Both the position numbers and the translations under genes were made by a program. Under the pieces are notes generated by a model. That model was not told the origin of the DNA and did not search any database. It saw nothing but the letters and a program-made list of their open reading frames with translations. A stretch of 64,000 bases of DNA, taken from the NCBI GenBank assembly GCA_021234155.1, contig JAJEKV010000184.1, positions 648,195 through 712,194 on the forward strand. The letters are read 5' to 3'. Shown here one piece after another: positions 33,060 to 45,897 of this stretch. The number at the start of each line of letters is the position of its first letter. Positions within the stretch are counted from its first letter, which is position 1. The DNA comes from Isoetes taiwanensis. Lineage: Eukaryota; Streptophyta; Lycopodiopsida; Isoetales; Isoetaceae.

Positions 33060-34660
33060 TTGTTAGAAAGTGCAGAACCAGCAAATGCAAAGCCAGCAAG
33101 CAAAACCAGGTTGTGTCTCGTGATGTGATCAGATCTGTGGAAAGCAAAAACAAGATTGCAGGGGGTAAACGTTTCTACATTGAGAATATTATTAAACCTA
33201 AAACTCTAACTCCAGCATTCTCAGGCATAGATTGTCTTGTAATCCTTACAGATTCACCGGCTGGCATGTCGTTCTAGTTGTGAAGAATTTCATCGCTTTA
33301 TCTAGCAACAGGATAACAAGTGTGATATAGTCTAGGTGAATGCAACTTCCCAATGGCAGACCCCAAAAGCTTGTTGGTAGACAGCTAGATAATGACTTTC
33401 AGTACCTGCTAAGATTCTCTACATTGACGTATAGCTATAACAACTTGAAATTCAGCTAACATTATAGCATAGGGCTTATAACTAGTCATTTCACATCTGA
33501 GGAATGGAGGAAGATGGAGTTAGCAGGAAAGAAGAAGAAAAGAAGGAAAGACTGCAAGAAAGATCCATTAACATCTAAGGTATACCCAAAGGTCTATGAG
33601 ACGAAAACATTGTGGATCTGCAGGGAGGATTATAGCCTCAACACATCAAAATAGTCTAACACTACCCTTTGGCCTCATGTTGCTTGATAGCCCATAGCTA
33701 CAGCTTCCCCAAGCAGTGAGAATCTTGCAAAACACCTGCAAGACACCATGCTTAATCTAGCTCAGTTCAATTTGATTTAGATCGTGAGTCCTAGAAGCAA
33801 TATTAGGGTGCTATTGCTTCATTACTTGAATTAAATCTCTACTTGAAGCTAGCTTTTCTGGAATACAGACTAGAGAGAGGTGCGACAGTTACACTTGTTA
33901 AGGTATAACAACCCAAATTGGGATAAAACTATGTCTGAGCATGCTGTTTTGTAGAAATAGCCAACCACAATCTTTTTGCAGCAGTTTTCTATATAAGTAT
34001 ACTTGGGATCTTTCTAATACCTACGAAGATCCATAAAGCAAAGAACAACATGATATCTGTAGCAAAATGGTAGCAGAACAAAACCTTCCTCCAGATGACT
34101 CCCGATGGTATCAAGATCTTGCAGTGAAAAAATAAAACCCATCAATTTGTTTGATTTTGTAGAGTTCAGGAAATACTCGCCTCTGGATATGTGGCCTTAC
34201 TTCCTATCTGGCCACCCAAGAACAGTCTCACTGATCTCCCCAACCGAGCTATATTTGAAGGGAGCAAGGATGTACTAAGAGGGAAAAACAGTCTCACTGA
34301 TCTTCTCAACCAAGATATATATTGAAGGGAGCAAGGATGTACCAAGAGGGGACAAAATGCAACCTAGAAAAATCCCACCGCAGGAAAAGTCTTAATCTAA
34401 GAAACCTTCTTGTGGAGAATGAAGATCCGGTATGTGTCGAAGACAAAATTCAGATGAATTTTTAATTTCTAGGACTGTAAAATGCAAAAATATGAAATTG
34501 TATCCTCAAAATAGACACGAACTTAGAATTGTGTCCCCAATATCCATGCAATTTTAGCCAGCAAGTTCTCTACAATTGATTCTAAATGGCTGGCTATTGT
34601 GCTATAATCGAAGGCCACCCTGTTTACATTCACAAGCTGACTTGCTTCCAAGTCCCGCTT
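33060..34660. other. Intron-like noncoding stretch
   Basis: It lies between the two exons of the unidentified minus-strand gene. It has short direct repeats (AACAGTCTCACTGATCT near 34,220 and 34,290). No other feature is seen. Confidence 0.4.
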
Positions 34661-34661
34661 T

Positions 34662-34770
34662 CTGAAGTACAAATTACTCTTCAGGGAAGTACAAATTCGC
34701 GCTCTGAGGAAGTACAAATTCTCACTTTCAGGAAGTACAAATTCTTGCTACAGGAAGTACAAATTCTGCT
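34662..34770 (+). repeat. Five-copy minisatellite, 22-23-bp period
   Basis: GAAGTACAAATTC-type units start at 34,664, 34,686, 34,709, 34,732 and 34,754, ending about 30 bp from the donor of exon X1. Confidence 0.9.
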
Positions 34771-35053
34771 GCACAAGTAAATCAAGTAAAGACATACCTC
34801 GGAGTTAGATAATTTCCGAAATTGCACATTGTATGACAAGTCAATCTCAGTAGTATTTTTCTCAATATCCGCATGGGCCGGATAAGGACCTTCACCATTT
34901 GATTCATCTTCCTCTGCAGATGATGACGAAGCACTTAAAACAACATGCCGATCCAAGATAATCGAACTCGATGATTTTCTCTTTGCTCCTTGTTTTGATG
35001 TTTCAGCCTCTGGAATATTGGGGGAATCAGCTGGTCGTCTACAATGCTTCAAC

Positions 35054-36597
35054 CTGGGATAGGAGTAAAAACATGTAAATAAAAGATGCATAAGGGGACT
35101 GCATAGTTTTTTAAACATTTCATGAAACAGATCAGGAAGACAACTCTATTCTTTGTTCACAAAGTAAACTACTGCAACCCAGAAGTATTGTCTCTTAAAC
35201 TGCAGAACCGGCCTGAGATAAGAAAACCGACCCTGCTCTTCAAGTCCAACATGCTACTGTGAGAGCTTTTATAAATGCACGTATCTCACTTCATGGGAAA
35301 TATGGCCATGATGTAGGGATGCAGAATATTTACTAGCCCTATGACCTAGGTATAATCTCAGATTCTTGTTACTGCCAATGAGGAACACATCTATCTTGAA
35401 AGGTAACAACAACAAGAGGAATGTGAGGGATTCGTTGAGAGAAGAATGACGTTTCGGAAAACTCTCCTCACAATGTGCTACAAGTATAAAAGGATATTCA
35501 TCCCTACTTTATGCAAGATGCAGCATCCACAATTAGTACCTGGACAATTCAGAACCCTTGTTAGCTTCAGATGAAATGGGTGTCAAATAGAGATTGGTCT
35601 AAGTGAACAACTCCAACTCTCAAAAAATGTGTTGAAAATTCAAACGAAAAGTGATAAAACCTGAGTTATGGAACTTAATGGAAGCTAAACCTTACATTTG
35701 TATCAAATCCAGTCCGCTATTTACCAACATAGGCAGGCTTCTATTTAAATAACCTGCGCTGCGGAACCTACTATTTACTGCCTTGGCTGATCTGCTAAAC
35801 TGCTTATGCCACACAACTGCATACAAGTACTAGCAATCACAAGTGAATTTATACTATTAAGGGGTCGTTATTCTAATTACCACGGTCTCTCAATGTTTAT
35901 TTTTAAAGCAAGTGCAGACTTTTTTCATACTAGAAAATAGAAATTCCCAAGCTTAACCTGGCAGACATAAGTTTATGGCAATTGAATATCACACATGAGA
36001 ATGAAAAGGGGATATGGATTCTGACCTTAAAATCGGTAATTCCTAAAAACTGAATGCAGAAGTAAGAACAAATGCTTTACCATAACCATGATAGTATCTA
36101 ATCTTCATATGGCTTCTTCAAAAAGATTATGGATTTGAACAAAATATAAGCAGATAGACAAAAGATAGTAGCCTATTCTAAACTAAAGTGTCCAACATAG
36201 TGACAGTGATCTGCTATTCTAAACTAAAATGTCCAAGATAGTGACAGTGATCTGCTTTGCACAAAGAGAGCAATTAAGGCAGAAAGTTAATGTTACCTCT
36301 CGTTTCCCTTCCTTTTCATTTCTTGGTGATTTGATGCCTTGGAGGACGTGTTTGGATCAGCATTTCTTCAAACTCGTCTTTCAAGTTCAGTCATCAGAGC
36401 AGCCAAAATGTCTTGTGGGGCACACTGCCAAGGAAATTTTCAAGTCTTCCTGTAGTGGGCTCATGCGCTAAACCTTCTTTTCCCTGGCCAGAACCATTGG
36501 AAGACACTGGAGAGCAAATAAGAAATATTACAACAAAGTAAATGCACCGAGAAACGGAAGTAAACGCATTGACAAATCCAAAAATGGAAAGAATTTT
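35054..36597. other. No clear gene; one possible exon
   Basis: It is noncoding except for a possible minus-strand exon near 36,291-36,480, discussed with the unidentified gene. CTGCTATTCTAAACTAAA(A/G)TGTCCAA is duplicated near 36,172 and 36,211. Confidence 0.35.
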
Positions 36598-37390
36598 GGC
36601 TAGTTTTGTGAATGTTTCTCATTCATTTCAGAACTTACTGATGGGTGATGGGCGCTGGTGATGTCGAAAATTACAATGTGAAGGAAACGGAGGTACGCAG
36701 GTGATCTTCCAACTCCAACTCCAGAATCAAGATTTAAGCTCGAGGTATGTGCATAATGGCGCCATTTTTTCGTTGCAATTCAATGATAGTTTTAGTTCAC
36801 CTTTTTTTTTTTTAGTTCTTGCCCTTCCATTTCGTATAAATTGGCGCCCTTGCCCTTGTTTTTTATAATGATGGTTTGTTTGCCCTTCTATTTCATATAA
36901 ATTGGCACCCTTGCCCTTGTTTTTTATAATCATGGTTTGTTTGTTTTTTTTTCTTGCCCATTTCGAGGTACTAACATTTTATAACCCATATGTATATAGT
37001 ATACGAAATTGTCATCTTCATCATCTTATGGAGCCTTATCAAAGCATAACTATGATAGTCATTTTCTAAAAAACTTTAGTATGATTGTGCACTTTTTCAT
37101 TCACGCATTCTAAACATCTAGTTACAAAACCATTACACATTCCAAAGGTTTTTTACACTCCTATGGTTTCACTCCAATGGTTTTTAACTATGCAGATGTT
37201 TTTTTTGAAACGTACATAAGTAGACTTTGCCGCTTCGTGTGAATTTCGGCTAGTTTTGTGAATGTTTCTCATTCATATACTGATGGGCGCTGATGATGCT
37301 GAAAGTTACAATGTGCTCGAGGTATGTGCATAATGGCGCCCTTTTTTTTCGTTGCAATTCAATGATAGTTTTAGCTTCATAGTTTTTTTT
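36598..37390. repeat. Direct repeats and a 65-bp tandem pair
   Basis: Two blocks are each present twice, about 36.60-36.81 kb and 37.25-37.39 kb: GTTTTGTGAATGTTTCTCAT then GATGGGCGCTG, and CTCGAGGTATGTGCATAATG. Between them TTGCCCTTCCATTTCGTATA and its neighbour repeat in tandem near 36,824 and 36,890. At 37,003-37,050 lies an isolated copy of the sequence that forms the first CACTA exon at 38,475-38,525. Confidence 0.75.
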
Positions 37391-38867
37391 ACTTATTGCC
37401 CTTCCTGGATATTCCTGGTCAGGGTAATAAAGAGAGGCTAAAACTCGCCAAATGGCGATTTTTTAGACCTTTACTAAAATTTCGTGGCTAAAGTTTATAA
37501 GGGTCATTTCTTAAAAAAAAAATAAAAAATTAGCCATTCCAAAAGGGGGAAAATTTTGGACGTTCAGGGTTTAGCCGAGATTGACTGCGGCATTGGCGTG
37601 CTGAATCGCCTTCCCTGAAGTTGATTAAGCATGCCCAGATCAATTCAAATAGCCATGTCTAATCTATTCAGATACATCTTTCATTTAGGAATCGCCATAT
37701 TGAAGAACCACGACCATTACACTATTGCAATGTTAACATTGAAAAAAATGCCCACCTTTTTTATTATGTTTGCTATTTCCATTCACATAGCATACAATGT
37801 AGTTCGTCTGAATACGGAAGATTGTCAGACCCAACCCCATGGTTAGATATGCACCATCATCATCATCTTTTTATTGTTGTTGGTACCCACAGATACATGC
37901 ACATTATCACTTCTCTTTAAATATATCAACTAAAATACGCATGATAACTTGCTTAGTTCAACAGTTGCCGTTTAGCTACCACCAACAAAGACAAAATTGC
38001 CAACATAAGAATTTTTAAATTATACAAACTTTATAATTTCGCCAAGTGGGAAGAAAACTAAAGGGCTTGACTATATCACATTTCGCCAAAAAATAAATGT
38101 ACGGACTCTTGTTTTTATAGCTTTAGCCAACCTTTATTTGGATACAAAAACATTTAGGGTCCTTAAAATTTACCCTGATTCCTGGTACATCTGTATATTG
38201 TTGGCTGATCAGGACACTGCAATTTCAAGGCTTTTAGTTGGGTTTAACATGATGCCATATGACATTCTGGTCTCAATTTAAAACGTCCATGACTGCGCTA
38301 GGCCTGCATGCACGCGTATACTAGTAGTTTTTGTATTTTTTTTTTTTGTGCAATGCTTTCATTCAAGATGGTTTTTCTCACTATTTATGTTCATTGAAAT
38401 TAGTGATCAGGTTTAAAACAATGTCAAGTTCTAATTCTAGCAATGTGAGGGGTGATTGCTTACCACGTCGTATATTAACGAAATTGTCATCTTCATCATC
38501 TGATGGAGCCTTATCAAAGCCATCATCCTCATCCTCATCGTCGTCTCATCAACCAAGTAGAAAACGAGCTAGACGAGGTCCAAGCAAAGCTTTTTATCTC
38601 CGTCGGGGCAGTTGTTGGTGCAATAAATGTCAAGGCAAGACAAATCGATCTTATCGGATTCGTCAAGAACATGAAGGCAAGTATGGTCTCTGGCAGAGCC
38701 GACCAAGCCAAATTGATGAAGGACATGACCTCGAAGAAGATGAAAATAACGTAAGTTGCTTCAATAAACTAATCCTTTTTATTATTATGTTATCTTCCCA
38801 TTATAAATTGCTTTTATTTCCCCTTCATATTGTCTTGCCTTTGATTCTATTCTTTGTGGTCATATAG

Positions 38868-40767
38868 GCCTCAGAAGAAGTCTCTTATTCACATAGTGCT
38901 TTCATTGGTGAAGCTGAGATTCACGATACCATTACAAATTTCTTTCCTATAAATGAACAAATTAGTGGACATGAAAACAATGATGATGCACATGGAGATG
39001 ACAATTCAACTAGGGAAAAGGCAGCATATCTCCATGATGAGGCAAGTAGGCCATTGTTCCCAAATGCTCGGTGTTTCCGCCTTGCGACATGTATGCTCAT
39101 TCTAATCTCCAACACAAAGTTGGCTGGAGCAACAACAAATCTCTCGAGCTTTTCAGTGCGTAAGTGCAAGTCGTTACATTAAATTGAAATTTACATGTGT
39201 ATGCTTACTTGCCTTTTTTGTAGTTTGCTTGACAAAATATTACCAGATGGGCATTGTCTCCCAAAATCCAGGAGAGAGGCTAGAGAGTTGTTGCGTTCGT
39301 TTGGGCTAGAGTATAACATCATACATGCATGTGTTAATGATTGTATTTTGTTCCGCAATGATTATGCAAATCATCAATCATGTCCAAAATGTAAGGAAGC
39401 GCATTATGAGGAAGATAGAAAGACAAAGGTGGCAAGAAAAGTGTTACGTCATATGCCTATTATTCCTCGCCTTCGACATATTTTTTTTCGCACGACACTA
39501 GCGGATTTTATGGATTATCATGCAAGACATCGTAGCAATCGATGGAAAAATGAGAATCCCCGCAGATGGAGCATTGTGGAAACATATAGAAGAGAAATGG
39601 CCGATTTTTGCATTGGAACCCCGCAACATTAGGCTTGGACTAGGGATTGATGGTATTTGCCCATGGGGTTCAAGATCATCTTCACATAGCGTGTGGCCTG
39701 TCACAATTATAAATTATAATATTCCACCATGGATGGCCACAAAGCCTGGCCATATCATGTTGACATTGATTATTCAGTGCGTGTTTCAATTCAAATTTAT
39801 TTATATTATGTATTAAGCATGAACTAGGATACTTTGTATTAAGCATGAAATGGAATATTTAGGGAAATATAAAGTGAAGAATATGGACGCCTACCTAGAA
39901 CCTCTCGTGGAAGAACTTGAGATTTTATGGAAGGGAGTGCATATGTATGACATATGTAAAAGTCCACATGACTTTACATTCCATGGATCAAGTTGTGCTT
40001 TACTCTTCATGACTATCCGTGTTTTTAAAAAGCTTGCGTGATGTACTTGTATAATGCAAAATTATTTCAAACTTTAACTAGTATTCCTATAATTTACTTT
40101 GTATTCCCCATTCTTGGGACTACAAACAAGTGGTGCATGTGGATGTCCAACTTGTGGGACCAAATTAACATCTTATAAGTCAAAACACCTAAAAAAACAA
40201 ATATATACTGGACATAAGAAATACTTGACAGAGGGTCATCATGCACGTGGGTCCGATGAGACACCGAGGCCAAAGCGATGGACACCCCGGGATTGGTTGG
40301 ATGCTTGGAAGGAGATGAATCCCCATGTGAATTACCTGACAAGTTATGGAGATGCAAATGTAGAACTTCCTCCTGGAATGAAGAGATTATCTATATTTTA
40401 TAGGTTGGAATATTGGACTGACTTGGAGCTTGTTCATTTACTTGATCCGATGCACATCTTCAAAAATGTCAATCATTCTCTTTGGAATCATTTAACAGGA
40501 GAATGGGAAACATTGGCTGCTAGAATGGATCTCAAAGAGCAGAAAATCAAAAAGAAATATTGGCCTGTTGAGAGCAAAGGCGAAAAAAAGCTTAACATGG
40601 AAGCAGGGTTCATGGGTTTTGGGGAAGAAGCAACTTGTTGAAGTGAACAAGAGAATAGCAAAGGTACGCACCCCAACTGGATATGGGGCCTCTTTGCGAA
40701 AGGCATTTACAAAAAAAGGTAGCCTCACAGGATTAAAGTCGCATGATTGGCACAAGTTTCTTCAGGT
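38868..40767 (+). pseudogene. tnp2 transposase region of CACTA 1
   Basis: Exon-like blocks run in family order. First EASRPLFPNARCFRLAT and LLDKILPDGHCLPKSRREAR; then GLEYNIIHACVNDCILFRND with CPKCKEAHY; then a frame change near 39,541 and DGKMRIPADGALWKHI, EPRNIRLGLGIDGICPWG and PPWMATKPGHIMLT. Next AYLEPLVEELEILWKGV, CGCPTCGTKL, RPKRWTPRDWLDAWKEMN and LDPMHIFKNVNHSLWNHL; then RIAKVRTPTGYGASLRKAF and LTGLKSHDWHKFLQ before a GT donor. These match transposase family tnp2, a DDE/RNase H-like enzyme that cuts CACTA ends. Frame breaks between blocks mean no full protein. Confidence 0.85.
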
Positions 40768-40847
40768 ATACTTCTGATTTTTATTCTCTCATTTCTTTTG
40801 ATTAATTTATATTGTAACGTATTTAATTATACTTCATGAACGTTTGC

Positions 40848-41668
40848 AGCATATACTACCATGTGTGATAGGGGACTTCTTGAGCCCACAAGTGAGGAGC
40901 ATTATATATCGATTGGGTAAATTTGCAAGATGAGTGTCTTCAAAGGAAATTGAAGTGGCTGAGATATCAAATATGGAGGAGGAAGTGATTCTATTGCTTT
41001 GTGACATTGAGAAAGAATTTCCCACCAGTTTTTTTGACCTACAGGTACAACTAAACATATTCTATGCAACCAAGTAATGTATTTGTAGCAATTCTAAGTG
41101 CAATCAATAATGTACTTACATCTACAGGTACATCTGTTAATACACATCCCAAATGAGATAAGATTGGCTGGACCTGCTCCTAGCAGATGGATGTTTTTTC
41201 TAGAGCGTTATATGAAGGTGCTTAAAGACCTTTGTGCGCCAAATGGCAAAACCGGAGGGTTGCATGGCTGAAGGATATCTTGTACAGGAAACGCTTTTTT
41301 ACCTAAATGATGCCACTAGCTCATGTCATCCTGACGGTCCTAAATTATGGGAAAAGGAAGAACCCAAGGAGGTTACGTCAGAAGTATTACAAGGCAATGG
41401 AGTAGAACGGAACTTGAGCGATGACATGCTTCAAGCTATAAGCACATTTGTCATTAATAATACTGCAAGCTTACAACCATGGAGGGACTTGTATGAAGTT
41501 GCGAAAGAAGATAGGTCGTCAGGACGGCCTATTTTGCCAGATGTTATTGATAACACATGGTTGTTGGCTCGTATGGATGAAGCTAAAGATCGTGGAGAAG
41601 TGATATCAGATGACGATTACGAGATTGCCCTTGGCTGCAGTAGGAAGGTATGTAATGATAAATCTTGA
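40848..41668 (+). pseudogene. DUF4218 region of CACTA 1
   Basis: After a CAG acceptor the reading is HILPCVIGDFLSPQVRS, then a TGA stop at 40,931 after GKFAR, then EEVILLLCDIEKEFPTSFFD. Following the next intron come VHLLIHIPNEIRLAGPAPSR and WMFFLERYMKVLKDL, then after a frameshift near 41,250 AKPEGCMAEGYLVQETLFYL. This is DUF4218, which follows tnp2 in CACTA transposases. The stop and frameshift are inactivating. Confidence 0.85.
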
Positions 41669-41724
41669 TGCTAATTATTTTTGTGACATTTTATTTATAA
41701 TATATATATATTTTTTTAATTAGG

Positions 41725-42665
41725 CACGATTTTATACTTCAATGTGGGCATATGGACACCACTTCCGCATTAGCAGTGTTGACAAATATAGAGTTACATT
41801 TGATTCTGGCATTACTTCACAATTTGAATAGAAAAGCCAATCTAGCAACCGGGACCGCAACCTTCTGGAAAGTAATCTTGACTACGTTGGAACCATAACG
41901 GATATCATTGAATTGGACTATCGTAGCTTCCATGTGAATGTTTTGAAGGCACGTTGGTTCAAAGTTATATACAGAGGTCGTGGCAGGACACTTAGGAGTC
42001 ATCCATCAGGATTTCCAGAAGTAGACTCCTCAAAGGTATTGCCTGAGATGAAAGAACCATTTGTTTTTCCAAGTCAAGTTGAGCAAATATTTATTCATGA
42101 AAATCCTAATGACACGAAGTGGTGGATTGTTGTACATTGTCAACCAAGGGCCCGACGTGTAATTGATTTGTCTGTAACTGAAAATAATATAGAAAGTGAT
42201 GGGGATGGGGATGGTGGTGGTGATGGTGGTGGTGGTGGTGGTGAGCCATTATTGCATGATGCACAATATGATGTTAGATTAGAAGAAAGTGAATTTGAAG
42301 TTGCAGAAAGATCTTTGGATGTGGAAGATGATGGGCAAGGTGCGTATACAGAAGGTGGTTGTCTTGAAGGTGGTTTGCACTTTGAGGATGATATTGACGT
42401 ACAAGTTCCTCTAGAATCACCATTGACAGTTTCAGAGAGATATGAGATTGATAAGGAAGAAAATTATGTGCTCCGATCTCCATTCGCTTCACCAATCAAC
42501 ATTCTTGGATATAATGAGGATTATATTGAAGATGAAGAGGCTACAGAACATGCAAATGATCATTCAAAAGCAATTACAGGCGTGGCTTTACATTTGTATC
42601 TAGATGATGACGAGATAGATGACATTCAACATGATCTGTGTGAACAAATTGATGCATTCACATAG
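41725..42665 (+). pseudogene. DUF4216 region and acidic tail of CACTA 1
   Basis: RFYTSMWAYGHHFRISS leads, after an in-frame stop near 41,830, to DYVGTITDIIELDYRSFHVN, VLKARWFKVIYRGRG and FPSQVEQIFIHENP with KWWIVVHCQPRARRV, the DUF4216 signature. A long acidic tail with a GGDGGGGGGEP tract (encoded by a GGTGGTGAT repeat near 42,215) ends at 42,665. From about 41,913 the last 250 codons are open. Confidence 0.85.
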
Positions 42666-43123
42666 CATTGGTTAGTATTGTTAATGTTATTGCTATTACT
42701 CCTATGATATAAGTTATTTGATACATGTAATTATTAATTCTTCTCATTATCCTTATGATATTGATGCAAAATCGACTCAAAGTTGTCTCAAATTAGACAA
42801 AGTTGTATGACAATGATGTATGAATGTTCAACACAATTCCATCGAACTATCAGTTATAATATTGAATGATGTTTTGTTACAAGTCTTAAGAAAAAATCGT
42901 CACAACTCAGGTACAACATTATTTAGAAGTCAATCACAACAATGCACATAAAGTGGAATATAAAATTGACAAAAAGATGTTATTCCTTTGATAAAATATT
43001 TGACACTATGTCCATGTCACAATTTTGACACAGTGGAAGCACTTTGTGTCAAGAAAGTAGCATTTGTCACAAAGCTGCCACTATCCATATGTCTTGACAC
43101 AAGGGTTGACACTATACCCCCAT

Positions 43124-43135
43124 CCTCTTGTAGTG
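43124..43135 (+). other. CACTA 1 right terminal inverted repeat
   Basis: CCTCTTGTAGTG ends the element; host sequence ATA follows. The same TCTTGTAGTG end recurs at 50,270. Confidence 0.85.
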
Positions 43136-44734
43136 ATAGATACTGTTTTCATAGATTTTTTACTTCTTGAAGGTCTTCATTTCATATCATCCTTTGTGGC
43201 TAGAGCGAGATTATCAAGGCTATGAACATACTATATCATGTGCATTATTTTATTTATTTCATATAATTCAAAAGTTCATCAATACATAATATTAGCAATT
43301 GTATCAAGAGGATCTCAACACAATATTCAACAACAACAATTAAATCTTCTTCTTTTGTTATTTTAAGAGGGCTTTGGTTATTGGGCCTGGAACGCCGCAT
43401 GTAACGTCGGATGCGGCGTTCCCTTCCATCTTGCGGTCCCCCTATGAGATCCAAGTTTTCCCCTGCAGTATCGAGTTGCCGCAATTAAGTGCTACGAGTT
43501 TGAACTCGAGTGCCAGCATTCAATTGCTGAATTCGATGGCCTTCTCCTCTAGGAGACATTGCTTATGATTTTTCCCAGCTCGCCTCAGCTCATACAGTTC
43601 TCATTTCGGCGCCTCAACTGGGTGGGATCTTGGAAATCTGAGCAGACACCATCTTCTTTGGCCATCTGCAAGCACCAGGTAAAACACAGCATTAGACGAT
43701 TCAGGGTGCTTGGATCATGCTGAGCTCGCTTCCAGGATTCAAAGCTTCTGGATCCGACCTCGTAGGTAATATTTCATCAAGAAGTTTTATATTATTTTAA
43801 GTTTTCTGTTTTTTCTTAGTTGAACCTTCAAATATAGACTCTGGATTTCTTCTTGGAGCCAGTCTTGGAAGGTAAGATTTGGAGCTTTGCATAAGTTCAA
43901 AATCAGCATTTGTCATATTCTCTTATTTGGATAATACTATTATGTTTCTGCTTTTAGAGAAAAGGAGCTTGCTACCGTGAATATAAGCCAGTCCGATGTG
44001 GATGTGAAGTGCAACGAGCTAGAGGTATTTTCACCAATTTGCAGCAGAATGTGAGACATGGATCCTGTTTGGATTCTAACTTTCCTGGCAATGCAGGAGT
44101 TACAGTACCTTAGAGCTTTAAAACAATGGCTTCTATATAAATCTAGAAACCTCTAAGTGAAATGCTCACCTCTTTGAATAAGTTCAATTTAATACATTTA
44201 GTATGCATTTTGGGTGTCTCAAATAATGCCATGGTCTGCATCTCCTTCTCACAATTGCTATTTAATGTCCAAAAAATCCTTGAATGCTTGCTGCGCCTAT
44301 GCCATTACTCTGCTCTTATTTAAATTTCACTTGGGCTCTACTGATAAATTCTGTTGATGCATGAAGATATCATTTTCCCTGTCTTTTATTTTTTGCATAT
44401 TTGAGGTGGACTAGTAGAAAGAAAGTGTTCATCTTAGGTTCCTCAAATACGCCAAGCATGGCAGGGTTAAACCCTTGTCCTATTTTGCTCTGCCATAACA
44501 AGTGTGATGGTAGACTATAATAGCACGATGTGATTTAGATGCATCATGTCATTTCCGAAATATACTTATGGAGAAAAAATGGAGCACTAAGGACAAGTAT
44601 ACAACATCAGAAAGTCTGGATACAAACTATTGCTATGCTTTCGGATGGGCTCACAAATTTTTTTTATGCAATAATCACTTCCATTTAGGTAAGGGATGAG
44701 CTCTTTTTTGGCTTTGAACTTGATAGATATAAAT
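43136..44734. other. No recognised gene; small palindrome
   Basis: AACGCCGCAT...ATGCGGCGTT forms a 30-bp hairpin at about 43,390-43,419. A minus-strand frame at 43,254-43,484, ending LDLIGGPQDGRERRIRRYMR and beyond, is unrecognised. The remainder is AT-rich. Confidence 0.35.
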
Positions 44735-45441
44735 TCTCCTTGCTCAATCCAGAACTATTCAGTGGCTGCTCCACAGCAGCACTAGTACCAGGTACATCCG
44801 GGTCCACCACCACCACTGTCGAAACGTTCCTTTCTCTGCAGACTTTCCATGGCCATCCATGCCAGCAAGGGTCTCTAATACAGTTCTCATAGCAGCCTGA
44901 GTGTCTAAACCTGCCTTGTGGCTCTACTGCAAGCCTAGCAAGTCCTCACCCCACCTCGTCTGCCTTTCCCATCCCAATCTAGGATCTTGGTGTGCTCGAG
45001 ACTGCGTATGTCCTCCTTGCTCAATCCAGAACTATTCAGTGACTGCTCCACAGCAGCACTAGTACCAGGTACATCTGGGTCCACCACCACTACTATCGGA
45101 GACTTTCCTTTCTCTGCACATTTCCCATGGCCATCCATGCCAGCAAGGGTCTCTAATACAGTTCTCATAGCAGCTTGAGTGTCTAAACCTGCCTTGAGGC
45201 TTTACTGCACGCCTAGCATATCCTCACCCCACTTCGTCTGCATGGTCTCCAGGTCCTTCTGGGTTTCTTGTATGTGAGCAGCCAGCCTTTGTACATCAGA
45301 TTCCTCCTCCATAGGAGTCGCCTGCCCTATTACAATGTGTGTGTCTGCACTAGTCTTGCCGTGTTCCATCCCAGCTACTCTAGGTTCAAGCTGCAACTCA
45401 GGCTCTGATACCACTTTTACGAACCAAAATTTTAGTACCAA
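44735..45441 (-). mobile_element. LTR-retrotransposon remnant: PBS and gag-like leader
   Basis: TGGTATCAGAGCC on the minus strand (45,413-45,401) is the usual plant primer-binding site for initiator tRNA-Met. Downstream on that strand are open stretches, MEEESDVQRLAAHIQETQKD then WGEDMLGVQ, and after a stop MRTVLETLAGMDGHGK with KEDIRSLEHTKILDWDGKG. They have a coiled, charged character expected of a gag start but no domain I can name. A 277-bp stretch is tandemly duplicated (44,735 and 45,012). An LTR would lie at 45,414 to about 45,890, but I could not define TG...CA ends. Confidence 0.5.
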
Positions 45442-45897
45442 AATTTTTTATTTCTATTCACATCAAACCATCAAAGTACACAGAACAAGTACTGCCTTCC
45501 ACGAGGCTATATACATGAAAACCACATTACAGATAACAAGATGACAATACAAGATAACTTTACACACACATAGTCCCACCGGCTATCAAATAATGTGCAC
45601 ATGCTTCCACGTGTTAGTAACATGCACATGAGTTATCTAGTAGAGTCAACATGAAGCAATGACTGACGAACTATAAGAACACACATATGGAATCCACTAC
45701 ATACACCATAGCATCTGCAAGAAGATGCCCTCCACCATATCTAGATAGTACATCGTCTAGAACCCCCCCGTTGGTGAATTCAGTGTAAGAGAGAAATTAC
45801 AAGTAACATAAGAACCTAGGTCACTGGCCTGTTGGTTACATCTATCACCATCCCATACCAACGACAGACCACCTCATCGGCACCTATAACCCCTATC

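Larger units (their letters stand above)
32816..35053 (-). pseudogene. Two spliced exons of an unidentified gene
   Basis: Exon X1 (35,053-34,798) starts after a CAG acceptor and ends GAG|GTATGT. It is low-complexity and charged (KRKSSSSIILDRHVV, SASSSSAEEDESNGEG) and ends SYNVQFRKLSNSE. Exon X2 (33,042-32,816) joins in phase and reads VCFYKGQLLRDEAGREFEQK, HFKDIKPRHLQKTLKYIHDQ and MDIIRFLKKRW, then GTAAG. The second looks like a helical conserved domain, but I do not recognise the family. A possible further exon at 36,291-36,480 (DILAALMTELERRV, one stop) does not join in phase directly. No exon follows X2; module F3 starts there. It may be a gene truncated by, or captured next to, F3. Confidence 0.5.
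38420..43135 (+). mobile_element. CACTA (En/Spm) transposon 1, degenerate
   Basis: The plus strand encodes in order a Ser-rich basic leader, a tnp2 transposase, DUF4218 and DUF4216, the usual layout of plant CACTA transposase genes. The 3' end is CCTCTTGTAGTG (43,124-43,135), the complement of the canonical CACTACAAGAGG. Repeated TTGACAC/TTGTCAC/TGTGTCAAG motifs in the last 150 bp look like subterminal transposase sites. I could not find a 5' CACTACAAGA terminus upstream, so the left limit is only the start of recognisable coding sequence. At least one stop and three frame changes make it inactive. Confidence 0.88.

Noticed and set aside
34662-34770. CRISPR-like spacing of a short repeat
   Set aside because: A 22-23-bp minisatellite in plant DNA with no unique spacers; not a CRISPR array.
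38280-38330. CTAGT after a short palindrome (TGCATGCA) as a Helitron 3' end
   Set aside because: The stem is not properly placed and no matching 5' end was found.
36900-38420. 5' CACTACAAGA terminus of CACTA 1
   Set aside because: I scanned for CACTAC upstream and found no convincing match; the left limit is left undefined.
45414-45890. LTR of the PBS-bearing retroelement
   Set aside because: The position is right, but no TG...CA ends or second LTR could be found, so no LTR feature is claimed.
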